A program made the position numbers and the translations under genes. Source: Paraspadella gotoi (lineage: Eukaryota > Chaetognatha). Taken from it: a stretch of DNA of 64,000 bases. Within the stretch, counting starts at the first letter, position 1. Every line of letters starts with the position of its first letter. The stretch is taken from positions 23,781,003 through 23,845,002 of the forward strand of contig CM119267.1 of NCBI GenBank assembly GCA_051294375.1. Direction: 5' to 3'. This document shows positions 1 to 12,479 of the stretch, one piece after another. The notes beneath the pieces were generated by a model. That model was not told the DNA's origin. It saw nothing but the letters and a program-made list of their open reading frames with translations, and made no database searches.

Positions 1-130
1 CTTTTCTTATCTCTTCCTCATCTTTTAATCATCTCTTCCACCTTCGAAAAACCGACTTCATTTCTCTTAAAGAATCGATTTTGGTTAGAAAAAAAAAAGG
101 GGAATGATTTTTCCCCTTTTAATTTCTACA
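1..130. other. AT-rich flank with a short hairpin
   Basis: No gene is visible. Positions 95-104 (AAAAGGGGAA) and 111-120 (TTCCCCTTTT) are perfect inverted complements around a 6-base loop, so a 10-bp hairpin is possible. Its function is unknown, and it lies beside the start of the first large direct-repeat unit. Confidence 0.5.
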
Positions 131-3100
131 ATTTTTTTCTCTTTCTTTTCCTCGCCCCTTTTTTTCGCCGACCCATCTGAATCTCTTCGCAGGTAAGTCA
201 CGTTGTAAAAATTAAAATACTATGTAATACTGTTATAATACTTACACGGCGTTTTTCGGGATAATTTAACTTTAGATTTTGAGAAAATATTACAAAAGTT
301 GACTTGGCTCGAGAAAATTGATATATATTTAATGTTAGTTTCATATATTATTGTTTGATAATATATTTTAATTTTAAATACGTATCCGAAAAATAGTTTA
401 CTTTATCACCCGTGTGATTTTAAGTTTCAAATTCAATGAAAAAAATCATAATTTTCAAAGTCCAATAAAAGTTTCCTTTGTCTTTTATTTTAACTAGATT
501 TCCAAAAAATCCATTGTTCATTTGTTATTCTTGTTTCCCCTTGTTTTCAAAAGGAGAGACATCTTTCGTCTGATTTACAATTCGCTGCTAAGTGGAATCC
601 CGGGCAATAATAAGGGAGAGAGAGTAGAGAGTAGACTGAGACGAGAGTAGAGAGAGAGTATGAAGAAAGGAGTAGTAGATGAGAGGAGAATGAGAGAGAA
701 GAGGAATGACGATGTAGAGTATGAGAGAGAGACGACGAGTGTGTGTACATTTTCGTTAATTTGTATTGTGTTGCCTAGCTTTCATTTGTATATATTACAA
801 ATTTTCTCATCGTCGCTGTTATTCATGCTGTCTCTTCGCTTTTTCTCTGATTTTTCTCTCTCTTCCTTCGTTCTCTCTTTGCACTCTCTCTTCTCTCCTC
901 TTTTTCTCTCTGCGTCTCTTCTTCCCTTCGTCTTGCTCTCTGCTCTCCATAAACGAGTCTAAATTTTGTGAGAGCTTCAATTTGAGGGCGGAACCCTTCT
1001 GGCAAGACTTATGACGAAAAACGACGGAGACCAACTAACAACGACTAATCTCTGCTCTCGACGCGATGAGGGATCCGTAAGGAACGTCACGGCGAATCTC
1101 TGTGATTTTATGGAAATCATGCGACTTGGGGACTCGAGTCAGGCATGTGAGCCTCAGCGCGGGGTGCGGATTGTCACCGCGAGATGGAAATGGTGATTAG
1201 CGAGACGCCGGATTCAGCGTTGCAGGATTGAAATTGTTCTTCCTCTGCGTGATTGAAACTCCACCCTCTATGCTTCATATATCTATATGAGTGAGATGAG
1301 CTAACAGTTTGAAACTACTGTGATCATCATGTTTTAAACTGAAACAGGACAAGTAAAGTATTTTAGAACATCTCGATCGCGGTCAATAAGATACCCGTCA
1401 TCCTTAATCTGACATGTTCGGACCGCGCGTTTTTCTGCATTTATACGAGGATTGACGCCGGTTGGATCGGATTTCTGACAAGGACGAGGTTCTGTCCGAG
1501 TGTTCTTCTGAGAGCAACCGTTTCTGGACGGTTCGACCGTTCGTCAATCACTCGTCCGATTCATAATCGTGCACTCAAAAGATCGACACCCAGAGCTAGA
1601 ACATGAGCAGTATATTTCACAAAGATGTGGAAAACTCCACACTGACAACAGCGCCCTCGGTCAACTGTCTCTTTATTTAGTCAATCAACGATGTCAATCT
1701 AAAACGCATTTTCACATCTTCTCTTACTATCTTCGTCCGTCGGAGCCAAGTCAAATAGTTTGAGGCCACCGAATTTTCGTGGCAAATTTTTCTTTTTCCT
1801 CGTTTCTTTACACTAGTCAACTATCACTTAAGCAACTAGAAATACTCTTCAGCTCTCTTTACACTCTCTCTTATCTTACGAGCCTTTCCTCTATTACAAC
1901 TCTCAGTGCTTCCAGTACAACAACTGCCATGCGGCCGCCACTCACATGTGAAACGAGAAATTTCGTCTCCTACAATCGCATCTCCTACTAACCTCCATCT
2001 TTACGCTGCAGTCCGATTCAGGTTCCCCAGACACCTCAATGCTGTTCTCGTTCTCTCTTTCTTCCTTCCCTCTCTGCCCCTCTCCCTCGACACACCTTAC
2101 TCCTCTGATTCTCTCAAAAGAATAATACCGTCTCCTTCTTTCCTCGTGCTGCTGTGTACCTAGTCTAGAGGCAGCCGCTGCCTCCCTCTCTCCGATCTAG
2201 GGAAAAGCTTATCCTGTTCTTCATTGCTTTCTTCTTTTGAACCTTTCCCATCCAACTACACCGATCACTTTTCCCTCTATCTACCTCTCTCTCCACCTCA
2301 CCTGTCCCCAGGATTTCTCTCCTCGCCTTTATCTTCTTAATAAAAATCCTTTTCTCCTACTTTCCCTCGGTCCTCGTCTGCTCGTGCGTGAGTGGCTCAC
2401 CGCCGCTGTTGCGTTGCTGCGTGCGTGGGGAAGTGAAGTTGTGGTGGGTGGGAATCGAGAGTTGTCGGTTGTGGGAATGAAGCGTTGTGGTGGTGGGAAT
2501 GAAGTCTGTGCGTGGTGGGATGAGTTCTGGGTGTGGAAATGAAGTTGTGGTGGTGGGGAATGAGTTGTTGGTGGTGGGAAATGGAAGTTGTGGTGGTCTG
2601 GGAAGTGAAATTGAGATGAAATGGGGTTAGTGGTGGACATTGGGTATTTCGGTGGGTGGAAAAGGAATTTTGGCGTGGTGACAATGGGAGCTTTTAGTGG
2701 TGGTTGAAAAAAGGTTGGTGGTGGAGTGGAAAGTGGTTGTAGGTTGTTGTGGAAGGTGGGAATGCCGGCGTAAGCTTTGGCGATTTATGATTTGTAATAG
2801 TATGTGAATAAATGAGACAACAGTGGAGCTGTTGGTAAGGACAATAAAATCCGATGTCCAATATTTGATTTGTTGGATTGCTAAATTGGGTACTGGGCTG
2901 GACATCAAGAGTTCTTCGGTGAAAAGTCAGCTTGCTGGAATTGCATGGTTTGGTGACTTAAGATATCGATCAGGATAATTTTGTAAAATTTCGTGGATAT
3001 AAATCTCTATTGATTCGTTTTGAATTTGTTGGAACAGTTGTGTTAGGATATTGTAGAAGACGTGTGGATACAAAAGGGGTGACAGCTGTTAATGAAAGGG

Positions 3101-3192
3101 TTTGGATGTACCAGCCCTACGGTTGGAGGAGGCACAGTGGTGATAAAGTGGATGAAAGGGTATCTCATCAAAGTCTGATTATAATTTCGCGG
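117..3192 (+). repeat. Large direct repeat, unit 1 (~3 kb)
   Basis: This sequence recurs in the same orientation at about 3605-6720, offset about 3544. Positions 778-2615 and 4322-6159 appear identical. The edges (117-600 against 3605-4140, and 2616-3192 against 6185-6720) match only with many single-base indels. The mixture of a perfect core and noisy flanks is the signature of consensus sequence joined to unpolished long-read sequence. The unit contains GAGA/CTCT stretches, a splice-donor-like GCAGGTAAGT at 190-199, and a GTGGTGGGAATGAAG minisatellite near its end. No coding sequence is convincing; short open frames only reflect pyrimidine-rich tracts. Confidence 0.9.
2395..2760 (+). repeat. 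G/T-rich ~24-bp minisatellite (copy 1)
   Basis: Degenerate tandem units are built on TGGTGGTGGGAATGAAGTTG. The array recurs at 5940-6320 and, reverse-complemented, at about 10990-11310. It is strongly strand-asymmetric (G on plus, C on minus). Confidence 0.8.
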
Positions 3193-3217
3193 NNNNNNNN
3201 NNNNNNNNNNNNNNNNN
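3193..3217. other. Assembly gap, 25 N
   Basis: Exactly 25 N. The sequence after the gap (3218 onward) jumps back to a noisy copy of about 965 onward, so the join is between overlapping repeat copies. Confidence 0.99.
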
Positions 3218-3604
3218 CTTTTGACGTCAATTTGAGGCGAACCCTCTCTGCAACGACTGACGAAAACGACGACGACAACAACAACGACAACTCTGTCCCT
3301 CGACGCGATGGGATCGAAGTGAACGTCACGCGAATCGTGAATTTTGGAACTCGCGACTCTGGGGACATCGAGTCAGGCGATGTGAGCCTCACGCGGGGTG
3401 GATGTCACGCGAGATGAAATGTGAAGCGAGACGCGATTCACGTGAGATGAAATGTCTTTCGCGATTAAACTCACAGTTTAGTCAATAAAAAGATGACCAG
3501 TTTAAACTCTGTGACACAGTTTTACTGAAAACAGACAGTAAAAGATATTTTATGACATCTCGTCGGGTCAATAAGTCCCGGTCATCTTAATTGACCTGTT
3601 CTCG
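3218..3604 (+). repeat. Partial noisy copy of the unit interior
   Basis: This matches about 965-1430 and 4509-4970 with many indels and substitutions. The reverse complement occurs at about 12110-12470. Local composition is richer in CG dinucleotides (GACGTC, CGCGA) than its neighbours. Confidence 0.8.
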
Positions 3605-5939
3605 CCTTTTAATTTCTATCACGTTTTTTTTGCTCTTTCATGCACTACGCCCCTTTTTTTTCGCGCGACCCATCATGGATCTCTTCGCAGGTAAGTCACG
3701 TTTAAAAATAAAATACTAGTAATACTGTATAGTATAAACTATTACACGGCGTTTTCGTGGATAATATTTATACTTAGATTTTTGAGAATAGATATTACAA
3801 AATCGTTGACCCTTGGATCGAGAAAAGTGATATATATTTAATGTTTAGTTTCATATAATTATTGCTTGATAATATATTTTAAATTTTAAATACATGTATC
3901 CGAACAAGATAATGTTGTTACTTTATTCACGCCGTTGTGATTTAAGGTTTTAAATTCAAATGAATATAAAGATCATGAATTTCAAATGTCCTAATAAAAT
4001 TTTGCTATTGTCTTTTATTCTAATCTAGATTCCCAAAAAATATCTCATTGTTCATGTTGTGTATTTCTATGGTTTCCCTTGTTTCTAAAGTGGAGACATC
4101 TTCGTCTGATTTACAATTTTCGCTGCTAAGTTTGGAATCCCGGGCAATAATAAGGGAGAGAGAGTAGAGAGTAGACTGAGACGAGAGTAGAGAGAGAGTA
4201 TGAAGAAAGGAGTAGTAGATGAGAGGAGAATGAGAGAGAAGAGGAATGACGATGTAGAGTATGAGAGAGACGCGTAGTGTTGTATCATTTGGTCGTTAAT
4301 TTGTATTGGTGTTCGCCTTTAGCTTTCATTTGTATATATTACAAATTTTCTCATCGTCGCTGTTATTCATGCTGTCTCTTCGCTTTTTCTCTGATTTTTC
4401 TCTCTCTTCCTTCGTTCTCTCTTTGCACTCTCTCTTCTCTCCTCTTTTTCTCTCTGCGTCTCTTCTTCCCTTCGTCTTGCTCTCTGCTCTCCATAAACGA
4501 GTCTAAATTTTGTGAGAGCTTCAATTTGAGGGCGGAACCCTTCTGGCAAGACTTATGACGAAAAACGACGGAGACCAACTAACAACGACTAATCTCTGCT
4601 CTCGACGCGATGAGGGATCCGTAAGGAACGTCACGGCGAATCTCTGTGATTTTATGGAAATCATGCGACTTGGGGACTCGAGTCAGGCATGTGAGCCTCA
4701 GCGCGGGGTGCGGATTGTCACCGCGAGATGGAAATGGTGATTAGCGAGACGCCGGATTCAGCGTTGCAGGATTGAAATTGTTCTTCCTCTGCGTGATTGA
4801 AACTCCACCCTCTATGCTTCATATATCTATATGAGTGAGATGAGCTAACAGTTTGAAACTACTGTGATCATCATGTTTTAAACTGAAACAGGACAAGTAA
4901 AGTATTTTAGAACATCTCGATCGCGGTCAATAAGATACCCGTCATCCTTAATCTGACATGTTCGGACCGCGCGTTTTTCTGCATTTATACGAGGATTGAC
5001 GCCGGTTGGATCGGATTTCTGACAAGGACGAGGTTCTGTCCGAGTGTTCTTCTGAGAGCAACCGTTTCTGGACGGTTCGACCGTTCGTCAATCACTCGTC
5101 CGATTCATAATCGTGCACTCAAAAGATCGACACCCAGAGCTAGAACATGAGCAGTATATTTCACAAAGATGTGGAAAACTCCACACTGACAACAGCGCCC
5201 TCGGTCAACTGTCTCTTTATTTAGTCAATCAACGATGTCAATCTAAAACGCATTTTCACATCTTCTCTTACTATCTTCGTCCGTCGGAGCCAAGTCAAAT
5301 AGTTTGAGGCCACCGAATTTTCGTGGCAAATTTTTCTTTTTCCTCGTTTCTTTACACTAGTCAACTATCACTTAAGCAACTAGAAATACTCTTCAGCTCT
5401 CTTTACACTCTCTCTTATCTTACGAGCCTTTCCTCTATTACAACTCTCAGTGCTTCCAGTACAACAACTGCCATGCGGCCGCCACTCACATGTGAAACGA
5501 GAAATTTCGTCTCCTACAATCGCATCTCCTACTAACCTCCATCTTTACGCTGCAGTCCGATTCAGGTTCCCCAGACACCTCAATGCTGTTCTCGTTCTCT
5601 CTTTCTTCCTTCCCTCTCTGCCCCTCTCCCTCGACACACCTTACTCCTCTGATTCTCTCAAAAGAATAATACCGTCTCCTTCTTTCCTCGTGCTGCTGTG
5701 TACCTAGTCTAGAGGCAGCCGCTGCCTCCCTCTCTCCGATCTAGGGAAAAGCTTATCCTGTTCTTCATTGCTTTCTTCTTTTGAACCTTTCCCATCCAAC
5801 TACACCGATCACTTTTCCCTCTATCTACCTCTCTCTCCACCTCACCTGTCCCCAGGATTTCTCTCCTCGCCTTTATCTTCTTAATAAAAATCCTTTTCTC
5901 CTACTTTCCCTCGGTCCTCGTCTGCTCGTGCGTGAGTGG

Positions 5940-6320
5940 CTCACCGCCGCTGTTGCGTTGCTGCGTGCGTGGGGAAGTGAAGTTGTGGTGGGTGGGAATC
6001 GAGAGTTGTCGGTTGTGGGAATGAAGCGTTGTGGTGGTGGGAATGAAGTCTGTGCGTGGTGGGATGAGTTCTGGGTGTGGAAATGAAGTTGTGGTGGTGG
6101 GGAATGAGTTGTTGGTGGTGGGAAATGGAAGTTGTGGTGGTCTGGGAAGTGAAATTGAGNNNNNNNNNNNNNNNNNNNNNNNNNTTGGAATGAAATTGGA
6201 ATGAAATGGGGTTTTAGTGGTGACAATTGGGTTTCGGTGGTGGAAAAGGAATTTTGGTGGTAGAAATGGGATTTTAGTGGTGTTGAAAATAAGGTTGTGG
6301 TGGTGGAAATGAGGTTGTGG
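5940..6320 (+). repeat. G/T-rich ~24-bp minisatellite (copy 2)
   Basis: Same array as 2395-2760, interrupted by the 25-N gap at 6160-6184. The two sides of the gap carry the same motif, so array length across the gap is not reliable. Confidence 0.8.
6160..6184. other. Assembly gap, 25 N
   Basis: Exactly 25 N inside a minisatellite. Confidence 0.99.
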
Positions 6321-6579
6321 TTGTAAATATGAAAGGTGGAATCGAACGATTTGGAGATTGATTGATTTGTATATATTGAATAATGGACAACAGTGATGTT
6401 GGGTAAACTAATAAACGATGTCAATATTTGATTTGTTGATTGCTAAATTGGTACTGCTGACAATCAAGAGTTTCGTGAAAAGTCAGTTGTGGAATTGCAT
6501 GGTTTGGTGACTTAAGATACTGATCAGGATAATATTTAAAAATTTTCTGGATATAAATCTGATTTGATTGTTTTGATTT

Positions 6580-6720
6580 TGGTTGGAACAGTTGTAGGAC
6601 ATATTTGTATGACACGGTTGGATATCAAAATTGGGTGACACAGTTGAATGAAACAGTTGGATACCACGGTTTGAGAGCACAGTTGTGTGATAAAGTTGGA
6701 TGAAAGGGTAGTTCAGCAAG
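6580..6720 (+). repeat. Degenerate short tandem repeat
   Basis: Five to six imperfect units of the type GACACAGTTGGAT, roughly 24 bp apart. A noisier version lies in the tail of unit 1, around 3050-3160. Confidence 0.55.
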
Positions 6721-6964
6721 ATTGTCTTAAATAGAGATTTCGTAATTCGTAATTGCGACGACGAAGATGAAAATATCTCAAAGTCTCGATGTCATTAAAT
6801 TCGCAGTCATTATCATCACAACTGGCATCAGTGGAACCAAATGGCATCAATGACGTGACATTGATTTCAAATGAAAATATCCGACGAGAGTGACTTGAGC
6901 GTTGATTTTGTAATTTGCTGGAGAGGCAGGGCCTTTCCTTGATCCTCCAGCATCGACTCAAGTG

Positions 6965-7085
6965 ACGGCGGGAAAGTCTACGACGTCTCTGTCTACTGCA
7001 GCCACGCGGGAGTCGAGGGCGGCGGCTGAAGCGGCTTCTGAAGCGGCGGCCGAGGCGGTTGCTGCGGCGGCGGCCGGTTAGATTC
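6965..7085 (+). repeat. GC-rich GCGGC-type repeat
   Basis: Repeated GCGGCGGC and GAAGCGGCTTCTG-like units. The reverse complement is at 10130-10240, where it begins the inverted arm. Base composition is very different from the AT-rich surroundings. Confidence 0.7.
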
Positions 7086-7124
7086 CGAGCGGCACGAATG
7101 ACAAGGGGAAGGGAAACTTAGAAG

Positions 7125-7156
7125 GAGAGAGAAGAGAGAGAGAGGAGAGAGAGAGT

Positions 7157-7228
<72 letters not shown>

Positions 7229-7303
7229 AAGAGGAGAGAGAAAAATTATGGGGGCGTTAAAGGGTGAAAAGGTTAAGGGGAAAGGGTTGAGAAGGATAAA
7301 GAG

Positions 7304-7380
<77 letters not shown>

Positions 7381-7515
7381 AGAAGACGGGGGCGAGGCCC
7401 CGGTAATTGGATTTGGTGAGGCAAGCATGAGCGCGATTTTCTATTAAAGATGACGCCGCCGCCGCCGCCGCTGGAATCCCCTTGAGCGACGCCAAAGATT
7501 CCGCGCGGCACAGTG
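7125..7515 (+). repeat. GA-tract block with conserved inserts (copy 1)
   Basis: Two (GA)n tracts flank a unique stretch (about 7245-7305, containing GGGGCGTTAAAGGGTG), followed by a GC-rich tail with a (GCC)n run at 7451-7472. The same order recurs in the same orientation at 20581-20955. The shared unique inserts show this is a duplicated block and not independent GA expansion. Confidence 0.85.
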
Positions 7516-8160
7516 GTAATCCACACCGGTGGAAAAGTCTCGTCATCACTGATTAAGTCAGTTTCTATTGATTTTTGAGCAAATATCTTGTCTCTAATAT
7601 TCCTTTGGCCATTTCTATTAAACGTTATTTATTTTGTTTTTTTGTTCTTAGTACGGAATTATTTTTTTCATGCGGTGCTTTGCGATGCAAATTGGAATTG
7701 TTTGAGTTGCTGGTTTGGTTCACACAACCATTATATTCACGTTCAGAAATAAACTAATTTTATTAAAAACTATTATTTTTAATAATCAATCAACAGTCTT
7801 TCGCTAAGGTTTCTTTTGACATAATTATTTTATTTTATTAATTTGGTATGAATGAAAGTTGCAATAGCAGTGGCATTAAGTTGGCAAAGTGATTTTAGAA
7901 TGAAATGAGCCTGCCGAGATTTTCTTAAGTTTCAGCCTTTAAAGTTGTCGGATATTTTAGGGATGCATCGAAATTTAAGCTATTCGAACAAGGCATTCAA
8001 TGGCTGGGTGTGGTGTCTGACGAACATAACCCCCTGTTGCGGTTTTTTTGCGGGTTTTCCGTTTTAAGAAAGAAAATCTGACTTGCAAGTAGACTAGTTT
8101 TTATGATAAATCCGAATATTTTTACTTTCGTATATAAATTAAACAAGAAGTTGCGAAGCG
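7516..8160. other. AT-rich unique sequence, no gene seen
   Basis: Single-copy within the window. No long open frame, RNA gene or repeat structure was recognised. Confidence 0.6.
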
Positions 8161-8164
8161 GACG

Positions 8165-8326
8165 AAAGAAGAGAGAGAGAAAAAGAGAGAGAGAAAAATT
8201 GAAGAGAGAAGAGAATGAGAGAGAGAGATAAGAGAGAGAGAGAGACATAAGAGTGCGTAACTATCAGCCGCTGGCTTCGTTTTTGACTAATCAAGGAAGA
8301 GAAAAGAGAGAGAGAGAGAGAGAGAA

Positions 8327-8387
<61 letters not shown>

Positions 8388-8570
8388 GAAAAGAAAAGAA
8401 AGAAAAAAAATTGTGCCGGCAAATGAGAGTGAGAGGAGACGAGGAAGGTCTGAGAAAGGCAGAGAGGAAGAAGAGAGAGAGGATCGAGAGCATGAAGCGT
8501 TTGAATGATGAGAAAGAGAGAGAAGAGAGAGAAAGAGAGAGAGAGAGAGAGAAAGAGAAGAAAAAATATT
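8165..8570 (+). repeat. (GA)n microsatellite cluster
   Basis: Interrupted (GA)n tracts, with the longest near 8330-8380. Long open frames on both strands here are artefacts of the two-base period. Confidence 0.95.
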
Positions 8571-8619
8571 AAAAGATAGGATCGAGCCTCCCTTCATGAT
8601 AACTCAAAATTTGGTGCGA

Positions 8620-8880
8620 AAATGATAACCAAATGATTGATGCCGCATAGATAACGCGAATATTGATGGCGATGATACCAATCATTGATTGCGATGGATA
8701 ACCAAATGATCGATTTTATGATTACCAAATTGACTGATGTGGGATAATTAACCAATGTGGCATGCAATGATAGTCATTCATTGGATGTATGATAATCATT
8801 CATTGATAAGATGATAGTCTTCATTGATGCGATGAATATTCCATTCCATTGACTCAATGAAATCAATCATCATAAATAAA
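8620..8880 (+). repeat. Degenerate ~24-bp minisatellite
   Basis: About ten imperfect units built on GATAACCAAATGATTGATG, which drift to GATAGTCATTCATTG toward the 3' end. Indels between units are frequent. Confidence 0.75.
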
Positions 8881-9690
8881 ACAGCAAATGCGTGTTTGAT
8901 GTGAAAGATAGGAGAGAAAGAGAGAGAGAGATTGAAAAGAGAGAGAAAGAAAGTGAATAAATCCACGAAAAATCTCGGATGTGATTTTGGGGATTGTTCA
9001 TTGGAGAAAAATGCGAAATAAATGGCGATAATAAAGTTTTAAAAGGAAAAAAATATTCAATTTTTTTTAAAAAAACGATCACGCAAGAGATGTACGAGAG
9101 AGAGAACAGAAAGAGAAAGAAGACAGAAACAGAGAGTAGCCTGGACAGCCGCTGGAAGGCAGCTGAACAGTTCACTGGCAGGAGCCTGACTGTTTTTTAA
9201 AGGGTTTTTAGAAAAAGGCAAGCAACTGAACAGAAAATAAGAAGAAAAATTTATATATAATTTAAAGAAAAAAGAAAGGAAAAAAAAAGATGTTACAATT
9301 GTTTACAATTGGAAATTTTTACAATTTTTTAGTAATTATCCTTTCTTAATAATCTTTTTAACGTTTGTTAAATAAAGAAAATTTCTCTGACTGTATTTTG
9401 CATTATTTAAAAACCTTTTGAGTATTATAACTCTAATTTGGCATATTGTAGTATTATAATTTTTAAAGAAATGAAGAATAAAAAAAATCTTAGGAAACTT
9501 ACATGTTATAGAGATGAAATAATAATTAGATTATGCATTCTAAACATTAAACCATAATAGAATTGAAGATAACTTCAAAGCAAAATGAAGTGGTATACGC
9601 AATTACTTTTCAATCAAACAAGTTTCCAAGATCAAGCTTTTTGCTAATAATAAAATCAAAACAATTATTGGAGGTGGGTGGGTTGGTGGG
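8881..9690. other. AT-rich sequence with short GA tracts, no gene seen
   Basis: Contains a short GA tract (8910-8955) and otherwise A/T-rich DNA. No gene, RNA or further repeat was recognised. Confidence 0.55.
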
Positions 9691-9720
9691 CTTAATGCAT
9701 TTTAGAAATAGCGCGGAACT

Positions 9721-10125
9721 CTGCTGTCCACCTTACTATGGCTTCAATAGTGTAGTGGTTAAGGTGGGTAGACGAGGCTGTATGAAATTTCTGGGCTGTC
9801 ACCTTACTATGGCTTCAATTAGTGTAGTGGTTACAAGGTGGGTAGCGAGGCTTAGGAAATTTTTCTGCTGTCCACCTTAACTATGGCTTTTCATAGTGAT
9901 AGTGGTTTACAGGTTGGGTAGGCAGGCTGGTATGAAATTTTCCTGCTGTCCACCTTACTGATTGTGCTTCAAGTGTATTGTGTGGTTAAGTGGGGTAGCG
10001 AGGCTGTATGAAAAATTTTCTGGCTGTCCACCATTACATGGCTTCATTAGTTGTGGTTAGCAGGTGGGTAGCGGAGCTGTACTGAAAATTTTCTGCTGTC
10101 CCACTTAACTATGGCTTTCAAGTGC
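9721..10125 (+). repeat. ~74-bp minisatellite, about 5.4 units
   Basis: Units begin GCTGTCCACCTTACTATGG and contain TAGTGTAGTGGTTA, GTGGGTAG and CGAGGCTGTATGAAA. Unit starts are near 9723, 9795, 9868, 9945, 10023 and 10096 (partial). The TAGTGTAGTGG motif (9748-9758 and 9820-9830 are clean) fits a tRNA A-box. No B-box (GGTTCGANNCC) follows, so this is not a tRNA gene. Units differ by indels. Confidence 0.9.
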
Positions 10126-11379
10126 GCCGCCGCTCGGAATCTAACAGCGGCCGCCGCCGCAGCAACACGCCTCGGCCGCCGCTTCAGAGCCGCTTCAGGC
10201 CGGCCGCCCTCGACTCCCGGCTCTGGCAAGTGCAGAGCTGCTAGCACCGAATGAAAGACCGAACGCATAGAGGAAAGAACTCAATATAACCCGCCGTCAC
10301 TTGAGTCGATGGCTGGAGGATCAAAGGAATAGGCCTGCTCTCCAGCAATTACAAAATCAACGCTCAATCACTCTCGTCGGATATTTTCATTTGAAATCAA
10401 GTCACGTCATTGATGCCATTTGGTTCCACTGATGCCAGTTGTGATGCATAGATGACTGCGAATTATAATACATCAGAGACTTTGAAGATATTTCATCTTA
10501 CGTCGTCGCAATTACGAATTACGAAATATCTCATCATTTTAAAGCACATCTTGCGTGAACTCCTTACTTCATTCAACTTTATCACCGACAACTTGTTTGC
10601 TTTCCCTCCAAAAAACGGTTAGAATAGTACTCCAATGTCTTTCATTCACTGTCGTCACCCAATGGTTGATATCAAACTGCCTGTCATACAAATATGTCCA
10701 CAACTGTTTCCAACCAAAATCAAAATCAATCAAATCAAGATTATATCCAGAAAAATTTTAAATATTATCCTGATCAGTATCATTAGTCACACCAAACCAT
10801 GCAATTCACAACTGAACTTTTCAACGAAACTCTTGATTGTCCAGCAGTACCAATTTAGCAATCAACAAATCAAGAATATTGACATCCGTTGTTATTAGTT
10901 ACCCAAAATCATGCGTTTGTCATTATTCAATATCTATACAAATCAATAAATCTCCAAATCGTTCGATATCCAAACCTTTCATATTTTTACAACCACCACG
11001 TGCATTTCCACCACACACACCTTATTTCAACACCATAAAATCCCATTTCTAACCACAAAAAATTTCCTTTTTCACCACCGAAAGCCCAATTGTCACCACT
11101 TAAACCCCATTTCATTCCAATTTCATTCCAACCACCACAACTTCATTCCCACCACCACAACCCATTCCCTGACCACCACAAACTTCATTTCCACCACACA
11201 ACTCATTCCCACACAATCCACAACTTATAATCCACCAACACCACTTCATTCCCACCACACAATTATTCCTCCCACCACAACTTCATTCCAACCACAACAA
11301 CCACAGCGGCGGTGGCACCGACGCCGAAGCAGACGAGACCGAGGGAAAAGTAGGAGAAATCAGGATTTTTTATAAGAAG

Positions 11380-11640
11380 AATCAAGGGGGAGAAATCTGG
11401 GGAGAGGAGAGAGGAAGAGGGAGGGGGAGAGGGAGGGAGAGAATGAGACAGAGAGAGGGAGAAGAGGAGGCAGGGAGAGGACACAGAGGAAGAGGAAAGA
11501 GAAGAAGAGGGAGAGAAAGAGAGAGGGACTGAGGGAGAGGGCGAGCGGGAAGGAGAAAGAGAGAGACAGATAGGGGAGCGAGAGAAAGATGGAGAGAAGG
11601 AAGAGGGAGAGAGAGAAATTTTTGTAATGGAGGGGGGAGG
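11380..11640 (+). repeat. Purine-rich (GA)n / GGGAGA tract
   Basis: Impure GAGAGGGAGA repeats. On the minus strand the 5' part mirrors the pyrimidine-rich tract near 5600-5870, but it is expanded here. Open frames across it are compositional. Confidence 0.8.
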
Positions 11641-12479
11641 GAGTGTCTGGAAATGAGAGTGTCAATAGAGGAAAGAGTGTAAAGAATAAGAGAGAGTGTA
11701 AAGAGGAGCAGAGTGTAAAGATAGAGAGTGTAAAGGAAAGCGGGAAAATAGAAATGCTCACAGAAAAATTCTGGCCTCAAACTGAGTTGATGGCTTTCCG
11801 CACGGACGAGATAAAGAGGAAGAGTGAAATGCGTTTAGATTCACATCGTGAGTTGATAATAAGAGACGTGAACCGAGGGCGGTGTTGTCATTGGTGATTC
11901 AATCGTGAAATAACTGCTGTTTAGGCGGTCGATCTTTTTTCTTGAGTGACGACTTATGATCGACGAGTCAGAAACCGGTCAGAGACCGTCAGAACCGGAT
12001 CCAGGTAAACGGACAGAAAATAAAGCTCGGCCAGAACCGATCACCGGTCAGAACCGGTCAGAACCGGTCAGAACAGGTCAATTAAGATACCGGGACTTAT
12101 TGACCCGACGAAGATGTCATATGAATATCTTTTTACTGTCTGTTTTCAGGAAAAACTGTTTCACAGAGTTTTAAACTGGTCATTCTTTTTTATTGATAAA
12201 CTGTGAGTTTATCGCGAAGACATTCATCTCACCTGTGAATCGCGTCTCGCTCAACAATTTCATCTCGCGTGACATCCAGCCCCAGCGTGAGGCTCACATC
12301 GCCTGCTCGATGTCCCAGAGTCGCGAGTTCCAAATTCACGGATTCGCGTTGACGTTCACGTTCGATCCCATCGCGTCGAAGGGACGACGTTTGTCGTTGT
12401 TGGTTGTCGGTCGTCCGTTTTTCGTAGTCGTTGCATGAGCAGGGTTCGCACCCTCAAATTGACGTCAAAGATTTAGCTG

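Larger units (their letters stand above)
3605..6720 (+). repeat. Large direct repeat, unit 2
   Basis: Second copy of the 117-3192 unit, and the template for the inverted arm at 10128-12930. The core 4322-6159 is identical to 778-2615. It continues past a 25-N gap (6160-6184) into an AT-rich tail with a short tandem motif. No gene was recognised. Confidence 0.9.

Noticed and set aside
180-200. Splice donor GCAGGTAAGT as evidence of a gene in unit 1
   Set aside because: No coding exon precedes it in either copy (also at about 3686), and the upstream sequence is T-rich with no open frame.
7118-7549. 143-codon Ser/Leu-rich minus-strand frame, and many similar frames over GA/CT tracts across the window
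   Set aside because: Dinucleotide and tetranucleotide repeats are stop-free in several frames on both strands. The peptides are pure low complexity and their ends coincide with the repeat ends.
9721-10125. Possible tRNA genes or a CRISPR array because of regular ~74-bp spacing
   Set aside because: No B-box, acceptor stem or anticodon loop is visible, and there are no conserved short repeats with unique spacers; the whole unit is repeated, so it is a minisatellite.
11643-12438. Plus-strand frames in the inverted arm
   Set aside because: The homologous sequence in the other copies at 3.2-5.4 kb does not preserve them; indels shift the frame between copies.
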